DNA from: Bacillus mycoides
Lineage (GTDB): Bacteria; Bacillota; Bacilli; Bacillales; Bacillaceae_G
Direction: 5' to 3'
DNA length: 64,000 nt
Assembly (NCBI RefSeq): GCF_001757995.1
Contig: NZ_LXLV01000020.1
Coordinates: 62,001-126,000 of the forward strand
Of this stretch, positions 1 through 8,395 are shown in pieces (position 1 is the stretch's first letter; the number at the start of each line of letters is the position of its first letter). A program made the translations under genes and the position numbers. The notes under the pieces are model-generated. The model did not search any database. It was not told the DNA's origin and saw only the letters and a list, made by a program, of their open reading frames with translations.

Positions 1-1050
1 TACAACAAGTAAAATAGGAACAGAGATTGCGATAATTTTTGTTAAACCTAAGTTGGCAACTAATAATCCTAATGTGCAAATGACACTTGCTAACATTTTG
101 TATGAAAATTTCGTTAATAATGTTGAGAAGTATTGACTGCATGCAGATACAAGTCCAATACATGTTGTTAAGCAAGCGAGTGTAACGATAAGAGATAATA
201 GAATTAGACCATATGGACCAAGTAATTGTTGTACGATAACGGTAAGTAGCTGTCCGCCATTTGTTGCGTATCCGAGAGAAACACTAGTTGTACCGAGCCA
301 GCCAAGTGCACCATATACAAGTACGAGACCAGTAGCGGCAATAAGTCCTGCCTTTGCTGTTGCGATGGCAATTGATTTACGGTCATTCACACCTTTTGAG
401 CGAATTGCATTTACAACGATAATTCCAAATGCAAGTGCTGAAATGGTATCCATCGTTAAGTATCCTTCCATAAAACCTTTGAAAATTGGAGAAATTTGAT
501 ACTCTTGCATTGCTGGTCCGGATTGTCCGAGGGGTGTAAATACACCCTTAACGAATAATGAGAAAATAGAGAGTAATAAAATAGGTGTTAATATACTTCC
601 GATACGATCGACGAGTTTAGAAGGATTTAAACTAAGCCAAAATACGATAGCAAAGAAGATGACTGTGTATAAAAATAGCGTTAGGCTGCTAGAGCGAATA
701 GTTTCTGGTAAGAAAGAACTAACTCCCATTTCATAAGCGACATTAGCAACACGTGGGATGCCCATAGATGGACCGATTGCAATGTATACAACTACCGTAA
801 AGAATATTCCGAATAATGGGTGAACATGACTTGCAAGTTGTTGCATTCCATTTCCTGATAGAGAAATGGCGATAACAGTAAGTAGCGGTAAGCCGACTCC
901 TGTTAGTAAAAAACCAATCATTGCTGGCCAAAAGTTTTCACCAGCATTTTGTCCAAGCATTGGAGGGAAAATTAAATTGCCTGCTCCAAAAAATAAAGAA
1001 AATAGCATAAGACCTGTGAAAAAAACATGTTTTTTTGATACAGTGTTCAT
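1..1050 (-). CDS. brnQ: Branched-chain amino acid transporter BrnQ (partial, 3' end outside window)
   Basis: Integral membrane carrier of the BrnQ/LIVCS family, which imports leucine, isoleucine and valine with a cation. The visible 350 codons start at the ATG complementary to 1048-1050, ten bases after a GGAG site. The N-terminus reads FFGAGNLIFPP in its first membrane helix, a hallmark of the family, and several more hydrophobic helices follow. The family is usually about 430-450 residues, so roughly the last fifth lies beyond base 1. It is preceded by a T-box leader whose apparent specifier is an isoleucine codon, which fits regulation by uncharged tRNA-Ile. Function is well supported by family; exact substrate preference is inferred. 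Confidence 0.93.
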   Translation of the reverse strand, partial: MNTVSKKHVFFTGLMLFSLFFGAGNLIFPPMLGQNAGENFWPAMIGFLLTGVGLPLLTVIAISLSGNGMQQLASHVHPLFGIFFTVVVYIAIGPSMGIPRVANVAYEMGVSSFLPETIRSSSLTLFLYTVIFFAIVFWLSLNPSKLVDRIGSILTPILLLSIFSLFVKGVFTPLGQSGPAMQEYQISPIFKGFMEGYLTMDTISALAFGIIVVNAIRSKGVNDRKSIAIATAKAGLIAATGLVLVYGALGWLGTTSVSLGYATNGGQLLTVIVQQLLGPYGLILLSLIVTLACLTTCIGLVSACSQYFSTLLTKFSYKMLASVICTLGLLVANLGLTKIIAISVPILLVV

Positions 1051-1090
1051 TGTTTTTTTTCTCCTTTTTTGTAAATTCATTGTAAGAACA

Positions 1091-1380
1091 CAAAAAACTC
1101 GTCCCTTAAGAAAGGGACGAGTTATATTTACCCGCGATACCACCCTAATTTATACATGTAGAAATATATCTATATGTATACGGCTTTACAACGTACAACA
1201 TGATACGTGTTCCTTGTAACGGGGGACGACCGGTAAGAACTTACTTCAGCATTCGGTTCTACTTCTCGGAGATGATTTTCGGTTACGAACTGAGCATTGG
1301 CTTTCAGCAAAATACCAACTCTCTGGGGAACAGCTCTATAACATACTCGTTCTCGTCAATGAATTTTTATTCAAGTATTC
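1091..1380 (-). promoter_or_regulatory. T-box riboswitch leader of brnQ (isoleucine type)
   Basis: On the minus strand the conserved T-box AGGGTGGTATCGCGG lies at about 1133-1147, followed directly by a terminator hairpin (1095-1123) with a T run. Upstream is a Stem I-like region with GAGTA, an AGAGAG/GCTGAAAGCC apical part, and the segment GAAAATCATC. ATC, an isoleucine codon, at 1274-1276 sits where the specifier would be. T-box RNAs sense uncharged tRNA and release the terminator. Element identity is strong; the specifier assignment is inferred without a full fold. Confidence 0.88.
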
Positions 1381-1387
1381 TGACAAC

Positions 1388-1416
1388 ATTTTCACATGTT
1401 TTTTTTAGAAAGTCAA
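1388..1416 (-). promoter_or_regulatory. Sigma-A-like promoter of the brnQ T-box transcript
   Basis: Minus strand TTGACT (1411-1416), a 17-base spacer, then TGTGAAAAT with an extended -10 (GAAAAT at 1388-1393). It lies just upstream of Stem I of the T-box. Confidence 0.5.
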
Positions 1417-1630
1417 CATATTTTTTGGGAAATACACTTTCCTGTAGAAATATAGCTGAGAATATAAGGGTTAATGCTATTTGTAAAAATGCTGTAAAAC
1501 ATTATAGAGAATTGTAAAGTTTATGGAGAAAATCGATATTTATAGGAGTAAGGAAGGAATTGTTTGAATTTACAGAGAATAATACAACAATCCACTTGCT
1601 GGAAAGAACAAACCAAAAGAGGTGACTGAA

Positions 1631-1840
1631 ATGCTTGCGATGGGAGTATTATTTGGCATTATTGCTATAATTGGTTTTATGTGGTTATATTATTCGCGTT
1701 CGTTTAAACAAGCAGAAGTTTTACTCTTTCAAAAAGGTAGTTTGTTGACAAATCAGTCTAGATATTTAGTATGTCCGAAGTGTGGAAGTGCACAGGCCAG
1801 GAGTGGAGGATATCAAGAGTGTTGCAAAATTAGATTATGA
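1631..1840 (+). CDS. Small membrane protein with C-terminal cysteine pair motif
   Basis: Sixty-nine residues from the ATG at 1631, chosen because GAGGTG lies 5-7 bases upstream; the in-frame GTG at 1622 overlaps that ribosome site. The protein has one N-terminal membrane helix (about residues 2-22), then a cytoplasmic tail with CPKCG followed by YQECC. This looks like a zinc ribbon whose second CxxC has become CC or is cut short. I do not recognise the family. It may be a truncated remnant of a longer zinc-ribbon protein, because the stop comes right where the second knuckle should be. A shared hairpin terminator follows. Confidence 0.6.
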   Translation: MLAMGVLFGIIAIIGFMWLYYSRSFKQAEVLLFQKGSLLTNQSRYLVCPKCGSAQARSGGYQECCKIRL

Positions 1841-1842
1841 AA

Positions 1843-1882
1843 GAAGGAAGCCTCACATTATTTTGTGAGGCTTCCTTCCTTA
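1843..1882. terminator. Bidirectional terminator
   Basis: Fifteen-base inverted repeat 1843-1857 / 1864-1878 around GGAAGCCTCACA, between convergent genes. Confidence 0.85.
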
Positions 1883-2656
1883 CAATTTTTTCGCGCTCCA
1901 AATTGTCCAACGATCTCTTTCGATGATAGGAGAGACGTTTTGTAATGCCGTTTGGATATGATGTAGAAGTTGAGAAAGTTCATTATCTGTTAATTCATAT
2001 AGAATGGATCTTCCGGTTCGAGGAGATAAATCTTGCAGCAATGCTTCTACAGAATCATGTATTTTTCGTACTTCCCATTGTGTTTGTATAGGGAACACTT
2101 GAAGAGAATATTTTTGTAATTCTTGCTGTATCGTAGTGGTTTTTGGTCTTCTTTTTGATTCTATTTCAATGAGTTTTGGAAATACAGAGAAAAAATATCC
2201 ACGAATGTGTTCAGGACTTCCTGGAATTGTACAATCTTCAATAGTTCGGTCTTGTAAAATCAGTGTACCGTCTTTTTTTAATATGCGAGAAGCCTCGCGT
2301 ATAAATATAGGGATATCTTGTAGGTGATGAATGACTGCACGCGAAATGATAAGGTCGAATGTTTCGTTAGGGTATGGAATATTATGCGCATCACCGTGAA
2401 TGAATGAAATGTTTGGAAAGGCCTTACAATTTTCTTTTGCAGCTTGTAATATTTCTTTTGAAAAATCAAGCCCAACAACACTTTCGGCTCCCATAAGAGC
2501 CATTTCTTTCGTATAAATGCCGCCACCACAACCTATATCAATTACTTGTTTATTTTGCACATCTACAATATTGTTTATTGTTTCCTGCCATGAAATATGT
2601 GCGTTACGATTTGCATACGTATACTTATTATTTGCATCATGAAAATTAATGGACAT
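1880..2656 (-). CDS. Class I SAM-dependent methyltransferase
   Basis: Soluble protein of 258 residues with a Rossmann-like methyltransferase fold. Motif I is VIDIGCGGG at about residues 38-46, the acidic ribose-binding residue is in VVGLDFS near 64, and GDAHNIPYP near 89-96 is typical of the UbiE/Methyltransf_11 group. The start ATG has GGGAGG at good spacing. The substrate cannot be read from the sequence. The C-terminal third, after DRTIEDC, is less conserved and may hold substrate specificity. It is a single-gene unit sharing a terminator with the convergent small membrane protein. Confidence 0.85.
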   Translation of the reverse strand: MSINFHDANNKYTYANRNAHISWQETINNIVDVQNKQVIDIGCGGGIYTKEMALMGAESVVGLDFSKEILQAAKENCKAFPNISFIHGDAHNIPYPNETFDLIISRAVIHHLQDIPIFIREASRILKKDGTLILQDRTIEDCTIPGSPEHIRGYFFSVFPKLIEIESKRRPKTTTIQQELQKYSLQVFPIQTQWEVRKIHDSVEALLQDLSPRTGRSILYELTDNELSQLLHHIQTALQNVSPIIERDRWTIWSAKKL

Positions 2657-2763
2657 TGTAAAATCCTCCCTTCAGTGTATAGTATAGCTCATTCTATATA
2701 ATGTAACGTTTTTGTTTTATGTATGAATATTATAAGAATTTCTTATTGAAAAGGAGAATCGAT

Positions 2764-3615
2764 TTGAAAGGGAAATATTTAATGTTTTTATGTGTTATTT
2801 TACTCGCGTCGTGTGGCCAAGCCGAGCAAAAGAAAGAATCAAAACAAGTAGAGGAGACAGTGAATGAAGTGAAAGAACCATTACAAGTAACTGTTATGCA
2901 AAAAGGTAAAGAAGAAAAAATTTTAAAGAAAATGGATGCGGAGTTGGTGGTGGATATTATAAACAAAGCGGAAAAACAAGAAGTAACGGGTAGTTTTGGT
3001 GAACCGGAATATGAAATACAAATTAGTAGAGATGGGAAAAAAGAAACATATTATGCATGGCTAAGAGGAGAAGACCGCCGAGGATGGGTGCAGTATAAGC
3101 AAGATATGTATATGCTTAACGAAAAAGATACGGAAAAACTTTTGGCTATCTTTCCAAAGATTCCAGAACAAAAAGAAGATGAGATGCAGGTAGGGCCTTT
3201 AACAGAAGTAACGAAAAAAGATTTGCAGATTACTGCGTTTCATATTAAAGCAGGGGATCAAAAAGTGAATTATACGGTACGTTATACGATTTCACAATCA
3301 CTATATAATAAGTTAGCAAAGGAACAAGGATATTATTTGCAATTGATTTTCCCGGAAAAGGTTCAAAAATTAATTGGAGCAAAAGAGAGTGAAATGATTT
3401 CAGCTGAAAAAGTAAAGGAAGGGTATAAACAGTATGAATTGAATGTTACTGTTCCGATAAAAGATGCTTCAGAATCACAATTAAAATCATTAGAAACCTA
3501 TTATGATAATTACGATTTGCAAATATTAAATAGTAAGAAAGAAAAAGTAGGAGCATTTCAAAACATTATTCAAATTGTTAAAGAGTATGGTGAAAAAATG
3601 AATTTACAAAGATAA
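2764..3615 (+). CDS. Putative lipoprotein of unknown function
   Basis: I place the start at the TTG at 2764 because AAAGGAGA lies just before it and it gives a compact signal peptide ending in a lipobox, LASC, with Cys17 as the expected lipidated residue. An ATG further upstream (2719) has no ribosome site. The mature protein, about 267 residues, is rich in Lys and Glu, has a linker after the cysteine, and probably two beta-rich halves. I recognise no catalytic motif. Export and membrane anchoring are well supported; function is unknown. A strong hairpin follows. Confidence 0.8.
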   Translation: MKGKYLMFLCVILLASCGQAEQKKESKQVEETVNEVKEPLQVTVMQKGKEEKILKKMDAELVVDIINKAEKQEVTGSFGEPEYEIQISRDGKKETYYAWLRGEDRRGWVQYKQDMYMLNEKDTEKLLAIFPKIPEQKEDEMQVGPLTEVTKKDLQITAFHIKAGDQKVNYTVRYTISQSLYNKLAKEQGYYLQLIFPEKVQKLIGAKESEMISAEKVKEGYKQYELNVTVPIKDASESQLKSLETYYDNYDLQILNSKKEKVGAFQNIIQIVKEYGEKMNLQR

Positions 3616-3655
3616 ATATGAATCGTAAAGTCTATAGGGCCTTTCCTAGGAAATG

Positions 3656-3690
3656 ATAATAGAGGGGGAAGGCCCCCTCTATTATTTTGC
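3656..3690. terminator. Strong hairpin terminator between convergent genes
   Basis: Thirteen-base perfect arms 3656-3668 and 3673-3685 with an AAGG loop. The right arm contains the stop codon of the minus-strand gene. Confidence 0.8.
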
Positions 3691-3879
3691 TTTTGCAGAT
3701 GGCTCATTCATTGATTTTCGTGTAATTAGAAAAGAAATCATAAGAGCAGAAAGAATAATAAGGGCTATAAATAAGTGATTTGGCAACCAATCTAATAATA
3801 ATACGTAACTGACGGTATAAAAAATAAGAGTTGAAGCTAAAAACGATAGCGCGCCTATCATAAGAGATTGTAATTTCAT
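3682..3879 (-). CDS. Small two-helix membrane protein
   Basis: Sixty-five residues, with an AAAGGAGGTC ribosome site nine bases before the ATG. Two hydrophobic segments (about residues 5-28 and 35-53) are separated by a short DWLPN turn, and a basic, polar tail RKSMNEPSAKAK follows. This is the layout of small uncharacterised inner-membrane proteins common in Bacillus. No family is recognised. The strong ribosome site and proper ending support a real gene. Confidence 0.65.
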   Translation of the reverse strand: MKLQSLMIGALSFLASTLIFYTVSYVLLLDWLPNHLFIALIILSALMISFLITRKSMNEPSAKAK

Positions 3880-4030
3880 TTGTATTGACCTCCTTTTACT
3901 TTTATTTTTGGCTAAAAATGGATGAAATAAACATTATTTCTAACAATAGAAAAAAATATGTCATAATAGAGAAAAGAATAAGTTTTGATGAGTGTATATG
4001 ACTCAGTAAAGAGAAGTAAAGGAGAGGAAT

Positions 4031-5128
4031 ATGAAAAATAATCAAAAAGGATTATGGGGAATTATTGTTGCAATAGGGTTATTTTTACTATCTAAGTTAA
4101 AATGGGTATTTGCCATTTTTAAGTTAGCAAAATTTTCAACAGTATTTAGTATGTTTTTATCGCTTGGTGCATACGCAGCCATATATGGTTGGAAGTTTGG
4201 GGTAGCACTTGTTTATTTGTTGTTTGTACATGAGATGGGGCATTTATGGGCAGCGAGAAAGAAAGGTATACCAACATCGCCAGCAATCTTCATACCTTTT
4301 ATGGGGGCTCTTATTGGGATGAAAGAGATGCCGAAAAATGCAAAAGATGAAGCATACATTGCGTATATGGGACCTTTTTTCGGATTGCTTTCATTTTTAC
4401 CTGCGATCCCACTGTATATAATAACGAAAGAGCCGTTTTGGGCGCTTATTATTTTACTTGGAAGTATGATTAATTTCTTTAACTTAATTCCAGTTTCTCC
4501 GTTAGATGGAGGACGAATAATTTCAGTTGTAAGTACGAAAATTTGGGGAGCAGGGCTAGTTTTACTACTTGGCTATTCAATTTACTTCAAAAGTATTTTA
4601 GGTGGATTTATTGTTATTATCGGTTGTATGGAATTGTATAGAGTAATAAAGAGAGATGAACCGATTAAGGAATTAGGATATAAAATCGATGGAATGAAAG
4701 AATATGTTGCTAGGCTTGAAGAGGAATTAAAAGAAACTGGTGCGGTGCATCGAACTATTTATATGATTCATCATGAGATGAATGTATTAAGACAAAGAGA
4801 ACGTGAAAAAGAATTAAAAACAGGAGAACTTCAAAAGATTGAAGTGCTAGAGTACCTTTTACCAAAGTTTGAGCCACTTGATTATGTTCCATATGAAGAT
4901 GAAAAAGAAATGCATACAATTCATATAAGAGAAGCATTTGAAATGTCAGAAAGAAAATTAAATGAATGGGAAAGAGAAAAGGAACAACAAGAAAATTATT
5001 ATAAAGTCGATACGAAAACGAAATGGACAGTATTTGCTTGTTATATCGGATTAATGGCTATACTCGGTTATACAGCTTATGAAGGTTATGTTGTTTTACA
5101 AGAGCATTTACCAAGGAGAAGTTTGTAA
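4031..5128 (+). CDS. Site-2 protease family (M50) membrane metalloprotease
   Basis: Polytopic membrane protein of 365 residues. The zinc site HEMGH is at residues 67-71 inside a hydrophobic segment, and the second motif NLIPVSPLDGGR is near 151-162, so both catalytic motifs of the S2P family are intact. After about six membrane segments comes a long charged, helical cytoplasmic region (about 210-330) likely to form a coiled coil, then a final membrane helix near the C-terminus. This differs from SpoIVFB and RasP, and no CBS or PDZ domain is visible. The substrate is unknown. GAGAGG lies just before the ATG. Confidence 0.82.
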   Translation: MKNNQKGLWGIIVAIGLFLLSKLKWVFAIFKLAKFSTVFSMFLSLGAYAAIYGWKFGVALVYLLFVHEMGHLWAARKKGIPTSPAIFIPFMGALIGMKEMPKNAKDEAYIAYMGPFFGLLSFLPAIPLYIITKEPFWALIILLGSMINFFNLIPVSPLDGGRIISVVSTKIWGAGLVLLLGYSIYFKSILGGFIVIIGCMELYRVIKRDEPIKELGYKIDGMKEYVARLEEELKETGAVHRTIYMIHHEMNVLRQREREKELKTGELQKIEVLEYLLPKFEPLDYVPYEDEKEMHTIHIREAFEMSERKLNEWEREKEQQENYYKVDTKTKWTVFACYIGLMAILGYTAYEGYVVLQEHLPRRSL

Positions 5129-5242
5129 AAAAATAGTGTCGAAATGACAAGAAGGATTTAAACAGGAATTACATTTCTACGAGAGAATGTTACAAGTGTA
5201 ACAGTACATTGTAATATTCATAGTAGAGAAGGGGTTCTGTAT

Positions 5243-5761
5243 ATGAAGAAATTGTTAAGTGTATTGGTAACTATTACTGTGATGGCAATAGCGAGCTATA
5301 GTCTTATGAAAGTACTATTATATTATGCGAATAAGTCTGCTGGAGTAAATACAGTAGCACAAATAGAAGAGGTGCAAGAGAAGAAGAAGACACTCGATTT
5401 TGTTCGTACGACACATGAAAGTTATAATGATTTCTTGAATTATGGTAAGGCAGAGAAATATACAGATGGGGACTGGAAACATTTTAAACAATGGTTTCAA
5501 GAGCAAGAAGTCTCTTTAAAAAATATACATAAAGAAATAAAAAATGAAAAAATAAAACGCGATGTGAATAGAAGTTATGAAATTGTAAAAAAAGGTGTGG
5601 AGCTTCATAATATGGAGTATGTAATCTATGCTCATCGCGTATATCATGATTTGGATATAATTATGAATAAATATAAAGGTGAAACGAATATATGGGGGTA
5701 TACAGAGTTTGGAAACGGGCAGAATATAAAAGTAATTGAACAAGCAATACAAACAAAGTAG
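5243..5761 (+). CDS. Signal-anchored hypothetical protein
   Basis: A 172-residue protein with one N-terminal hydrophobic segment (about residues 4-25), which is either an uncleaved anchor or a signal peptide. The rest is predicted to be helical and extracytoplasmic, rich in Lys, Glu, Tyr and His, with no cysteine. AGAAGGGG precedes the ATG. It follows the M50 protease in the same direction after 114 bases and could be expressed with it, but no partner role can be shown. A hairpin terminator follows at 5765-5793. Family not recognised. Confidence 0.65.
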   Translation: MKKLLSVLVTITVMAIASYSLMKVLLYYANKSAGVNTVAQIEEVQEKKKTLDFVRTTHESYNDFLNYGKAEKYTDGDWKHFKQWFQEQEVSLKNIHKEIKNEKIKRDVNRSYEIVKKGVELHNMEYVIYAHRVYHDLDIIMNKYKGETNIWGYTEFGNGQNIKVIEQAIQTK

Positions 5762-5764
5762 TAG

Positions 5765-5793
5765 GCTAGCTAGAATTCTAGTTAGCTTTTTTT
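5765..5793 (+). terminator. Rho-independent terminator
   Basis: Inverted repeat GCTAGCTAGAA/TTCTAGTTAGC followed by seven T. Confidence 0.85.
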
Positions 5794-5874
5794 GAGCGCA
5801 ATTAATGAGGGCTAATTAAAATTCACTTAATATGTGCATTGTTCATATATTTTTCACAAAAACACCATGTTAAT

Positions 5875-5890
5875 AGTGATTAAAATCACA
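5875..5890 (+). promoter_or_regulatory. Fnr/Crp-type operator upstream of hmp
   Basis: AGTGA-TTAAAA-TCACA matches the Bacillus Fnr consensus TGTGA-N6-TCACA except for the first base. It is centred about 41.5 bases upstream of a plausible start (around 5924) served by TAAACT at 5912-5917, a typical class II activator position. The match is direct; the regulator is inferred. Confidence 0.55.
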
Positions 5891-5951
5891 ATATGTATTA
5901 TACAATTCAGTTAAACTAAAAACAGTTAAGGAAATAGAGGAGTGGGATACA

Positions 5952-7160
5952 ATGTTAAGTGCAAAAACAATTGAAATCGTAAAGTCAACAGTACCGTTAT
6001 TACAAGAAAAAGGCGTTGAGATTACAACGAGGTTTTATCAAATTTTATTTTCGGAACATCCGGAGTTATTGAATATTTTCAACCATACGAATCAGAAAAA
6101 GGGAAGACAACAACAAGCATTAGCAAATGCTGTTTATGCAGCTGCAATGTACATTGATAATTTAGAAGCTATTATTCCAGTTGTAAAACAAATCGGTCAT
6201 AAGCATAGAAGTTTAGGTATTAAAGCAGAGCATTATCCAATAGTAGGTACATGCTTACTACGAGCGATTAAAGAGGTCGCAGGCGCACCTGATGAAGTTT
6301 TAAATGCATGGGGAGAAGCATATGGCGTCATTGCTGATGCATTCATTAGCATTGAAGCGGGTATGTATGAAGAAGCTGCACATAAAGAAGGTGGATGGAA
6401 AGATTTCCGCAACTTTGTGATTGTTAAAAAAGTGAAGGAAAGCGACGTTATTACATCATTTTATTTAAAACCTGAAGATGGCGGGAAAGTTTCTTCATTC
6501 ATCCCAGGACAATATGTAACGATTCAAATAAATATTAAAGGTGAAACATATACACATAATCGTCAATATAGCTTGTCTGATGCTCCAGGAAAAGAATATT
6601 ATCGTATTAGTGTAAAGAAAGAAAAAGGTGTAGATACACCAGATGGTAAAGTATCTAATTACTTACATGATCATGTAGGGGAAGGAGATGTCTTACCAGT
6701 AAGTGCACCAGCGGGAGATTTCGTTTTAAATATGGATTCAACGTTACCTGTTGTACTAATTAGTGGTGGGGTAGGTATTACACCGATGATGAGCATGTTA
6801 AATACGCTAATTGAACAAGAATCAAAGCGTAATGTATGCTTTGTTCATGCGGCGATAAATAGTAATACACATGCGATGAAAGAGCATGTTGAGACAGTAG
6901 AAAAAGAGTATGAACAAGTTAAAGCATATACTTGCTATTCTTCACCGACAGAGCAAGATGTGGAAATGAAGAATTTTGATAAAGAAGGATTCATTGAACG
7001 TGAATGGTTACAAACTATTATTCCAACAACTGAAGCAGAATTTTATTTCTGCGGTCCAGTACCATTTATGAAGCATATAAATGCTGCATTAATTGATTTG
7101 GGTGTTAAACAAGAGAACATTCATTATGAATTTTTCGGTCCCGCAGCAAGCTTACAATAG
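5952..7160 (+). CDS. hmp: Flavohaemoglobin (nitric oxide dioxygenase)
   Basis: Cytosolic enzyme that oxidises NO to nitrate with O2 and NAD(P)H. The 402 residues comprise a globin domain (1-140; distal Tyr29, proximal His85 in KHRSLGI), an FAD-binding domain (about 150-255; RQYSLSD) and an NAD-binding domain (about 262-400; SGGVGITPMM). Length and order equal those of the family. An Fnr-like box upstream suggests induction under low oxygen or nitrosative stress; in B. subtilis hmp answers to ResDE and NsrR, and resDE lies in this same window. A convergent Crp/Fnr regulator gene is adjacent. Confidence 0.96.
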   Translation: MLSAKTIEIVKSTVPLLQEKGVEITTRFYQILFSEHPELLNIFNHTNQKKGRQQQALANAVYAAAMYIDNLEAIIPVVKQIGHKHRSLGIKAEHYPIVGTCLLRAIKEVAGAPDEVLNAWGEAYGVIADAFISIEAGMYEEAAHKEGGWKDFRNFVIVKKVKESDVITSFYLKPEDGGKVSSFIPGQYVTIQINIKGETYTHNRQYSLSDAPGKEYYRISVKKEKGVDTPDGKVSNYLHDHVGEGDVLPVSAPAGDFVLNMDSTLPVVLISGGVGITPMMSMLNTLIEQESKRNVCFVHAAINSNTHAMKEHVETVEKEYEQVKAYTCYSSPTEQDVEMKNFDKEGFIEREWLQTIIPTTEAEFYFCGPVPFMKHINAALIDLGVKQENIHYEFFGPAASLQ

Positions 7161-7171
7161 ATTAATGTTGC

Positions 7172-7213
7172 CAAGCAAAAAACGAGGTATTATTTTACCT
7201 CGTTTTTTGCTTG
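7172..7213. terminator. Bidirectional terminator between hmp and the Crp/Fnr gene
   Basis: Eighteen-base arms CAAGCAAAAAACGAGGTA and its complement; the minus-strand stop codon lies inside. Confidence 0.88.
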
Positions 7214-7702
7214 TTCTCTTAATAAGCGATTAACTGTTTCGCGGCGTACACCTATGAGCTGACCAATTTCAGTTTGTGTTAATATTTCATAAATAGGGAT
7301 GTCACCTAAATATAAGGTGAACCACTCTTGTAAACGATGAAGGCGCTCTTTAGGAGAGACAGTTGTCAATTGATCGATACGCTGTTGCATCATTCTTAAC
7401 TTCGATTGTAATTGTATAGCGATATTTTCATATGATGCAGGATTTGCCTGAAGTTTGTCGTACCATTCATTGCTAGTTATAGGCTCCACTTCTGTTTTCA
7501 TTAAAGCGATAGCTGTACCGTGATATTCCTTCGGTGAAATTAAAGAATGGTGAGGTATCGTTTCACCAGGAACGATAATATTAAATAAAAATGGTGTTCC
7601 GTCTTCTTCTAACCGAATAACTTTTAATAAACCTGTTTTTATAAAATATAATGGACCGTCCTCACCTTGACGGAATAATACATCTCCCTTATGTAGAATC
7701 AA
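7190..7702 (-). CDS. Crp/Fnr family transcriptional regulator
   Basis: A 170-residue DNA-binding regulator with an N-terminal cyclic-nucleotide-type beta barrel (about 1-85), a dimer helix (about 90-115) and a C-terminal helix-turn-helix (141-163, TQTEIGQLIGVRRETVNRLL). It has no cysteine, so it cannot carry an Fe-S cluster the way Fnr does. The start is TTG at 7700-7702 behind GGGGGG; an in-frame TAG just upstream rules out a longer product, so the barrel is shorter than usual. Its position opposite hmp suggests, but does not prove, a role in hmp control. Confidence 0.85.
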   Translation of the reverse strand: MILHKGDVLFRQGEDGPLYFIKTGLLKVIRLEEDGTPFLFNIIVPGETIPHHSLISPKEYHGTAIALMKTEVEPITSNEWYDKLQANPASYENIAIQLQSKLRMMQQRIDQLTTVSPKERLHRLQEWFTLYLGDIPIYEILTQTEIGQLIGVRRETVNRLLREQAKNEVK

Positions 7703-7872
7703 TGTTAGCCCCCCATTAAAACATTTCTATTTCTTATATTTTAGCGTATATGTATAAAGACAATATGCTTTTTAAACAGCAATTTCATTGACGAAATGTA
7801 TGCTATTACAGTAGTATACTATTTAGTGTGTAATAGTACTAGCAATGAATACGCTGTAGGGGGTTTAGTATA

Positions 7873-8100
7873 TTGTTAGATGCGATGAAGATGACGGATA
7901 TGAGAATTCCGGCGAATGCTATCATTCATGTAGAAGAGATGAAAGGTGGAGTCGTTTTATCCGTTGAAATAGACGGCCAAATTATTTATACGATGGCTTA
8001 TGATGAAGAAACAGATAGTTATGCTGAATTATATGATCGAAACGATAAGAGGGCGTGCCAAGTACATGAAGACTTTATGGGATGGTCACTTCTTCACTAA
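7873..8100 (+). CDS. Small hypothetical protein
   Basis: Seventy-five residues from TTG at 7873, with AGGGGG about ten bases upstream. It is soluble and acidic, beta-rich in the middle (VVLSVEIDGQIIYTMAYDEE) with a C-terminal HEDFMGWSLLH. No known motif. A clean hairpin terminator directly after the stop supports a real transcription unit. Function unknown. Confidence 0.6.
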   Translation: MLDAMKMTDMRIPANAIIHVEEMKGGVVLSVEIDGQIIYTMAYDEETDSYAELYDRNDKRACQVHEDFMGWSLLH

Positions 8101-8102
8101 AA

Positions 8103-8128
8103 AGATGTCAATATGACATCTTTTTTTA
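8103..8128 (+). terminator. Rho-independent terminator
   Basis: AGATGTCA-ATA-TGACATCT plus T7. Confidence 0.88.
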
Positions 8129-8273
8129 TTGAATCGATAGATTATACAAAGAAATGAAATATAAGGATAAAATTTGTAATAAATGATTTTGCATTGTTAG
8201 CACTTTGTAACTGTAAGATAACTGTTTTTTCGCTATCATAAAGATAACAGTCATAGCTATAGGAGTGATCAAC

Positions 8274-8366
8274 TTGAAGAAATTACATATTTCAAATTTT
8301 ATGCTATTAAGTGTTTGTTTAGTTTTATTTGTTCTCCTAGGAGCCTTTTTATATTCATGTGTATAA
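8274..8366 (+). CDS. Thirty-residue hydrophobic membrane peptide
   Basis: TTG at 8274 with AGGAGTG seven bases upstream opens a 30-codon frame with a basic start (MKKLHIS), one membrane-spanning hydrophobic stretch and a C-terminal SCV. It ends at 8366, just before the terminator of the convergent tauE-like gene, which could act in both directions. Size and layout are those of a small single-pass membrane peptide. No homologue is recognised; coding status rests on the ribosome site and hydrophobic pattern. Confidence 0.45.
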   Translation: MKKLHISNFMLLSVCLVLFVLLGAFLYSCV

Positions 8367-8369
8367 GAA

Positions 8370-8395
8370 AAAACGCATTCTAGAAAGAACGCGTT
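8370..8395 (-). terminator. Terminator of the TauE/SafE gene
   Basis: Ten-base stem 8372-8381 / 8386-8395, then a T run on the minus strand. It overlaps the stop codon. Confidence 0.8.

Noticed and set aside
866-1219. Plus-strand open frame across the brnQ start and leader
   Set aside because: Antisense to the well-supported brnQ N-terminus and T-box, with no ribosome site.
1200-1517. Plus-strand open frame opposite the T-box leader
   Set aside because: It is the complement of T-box Stem I and the promoter; codon pattern and start are poor.
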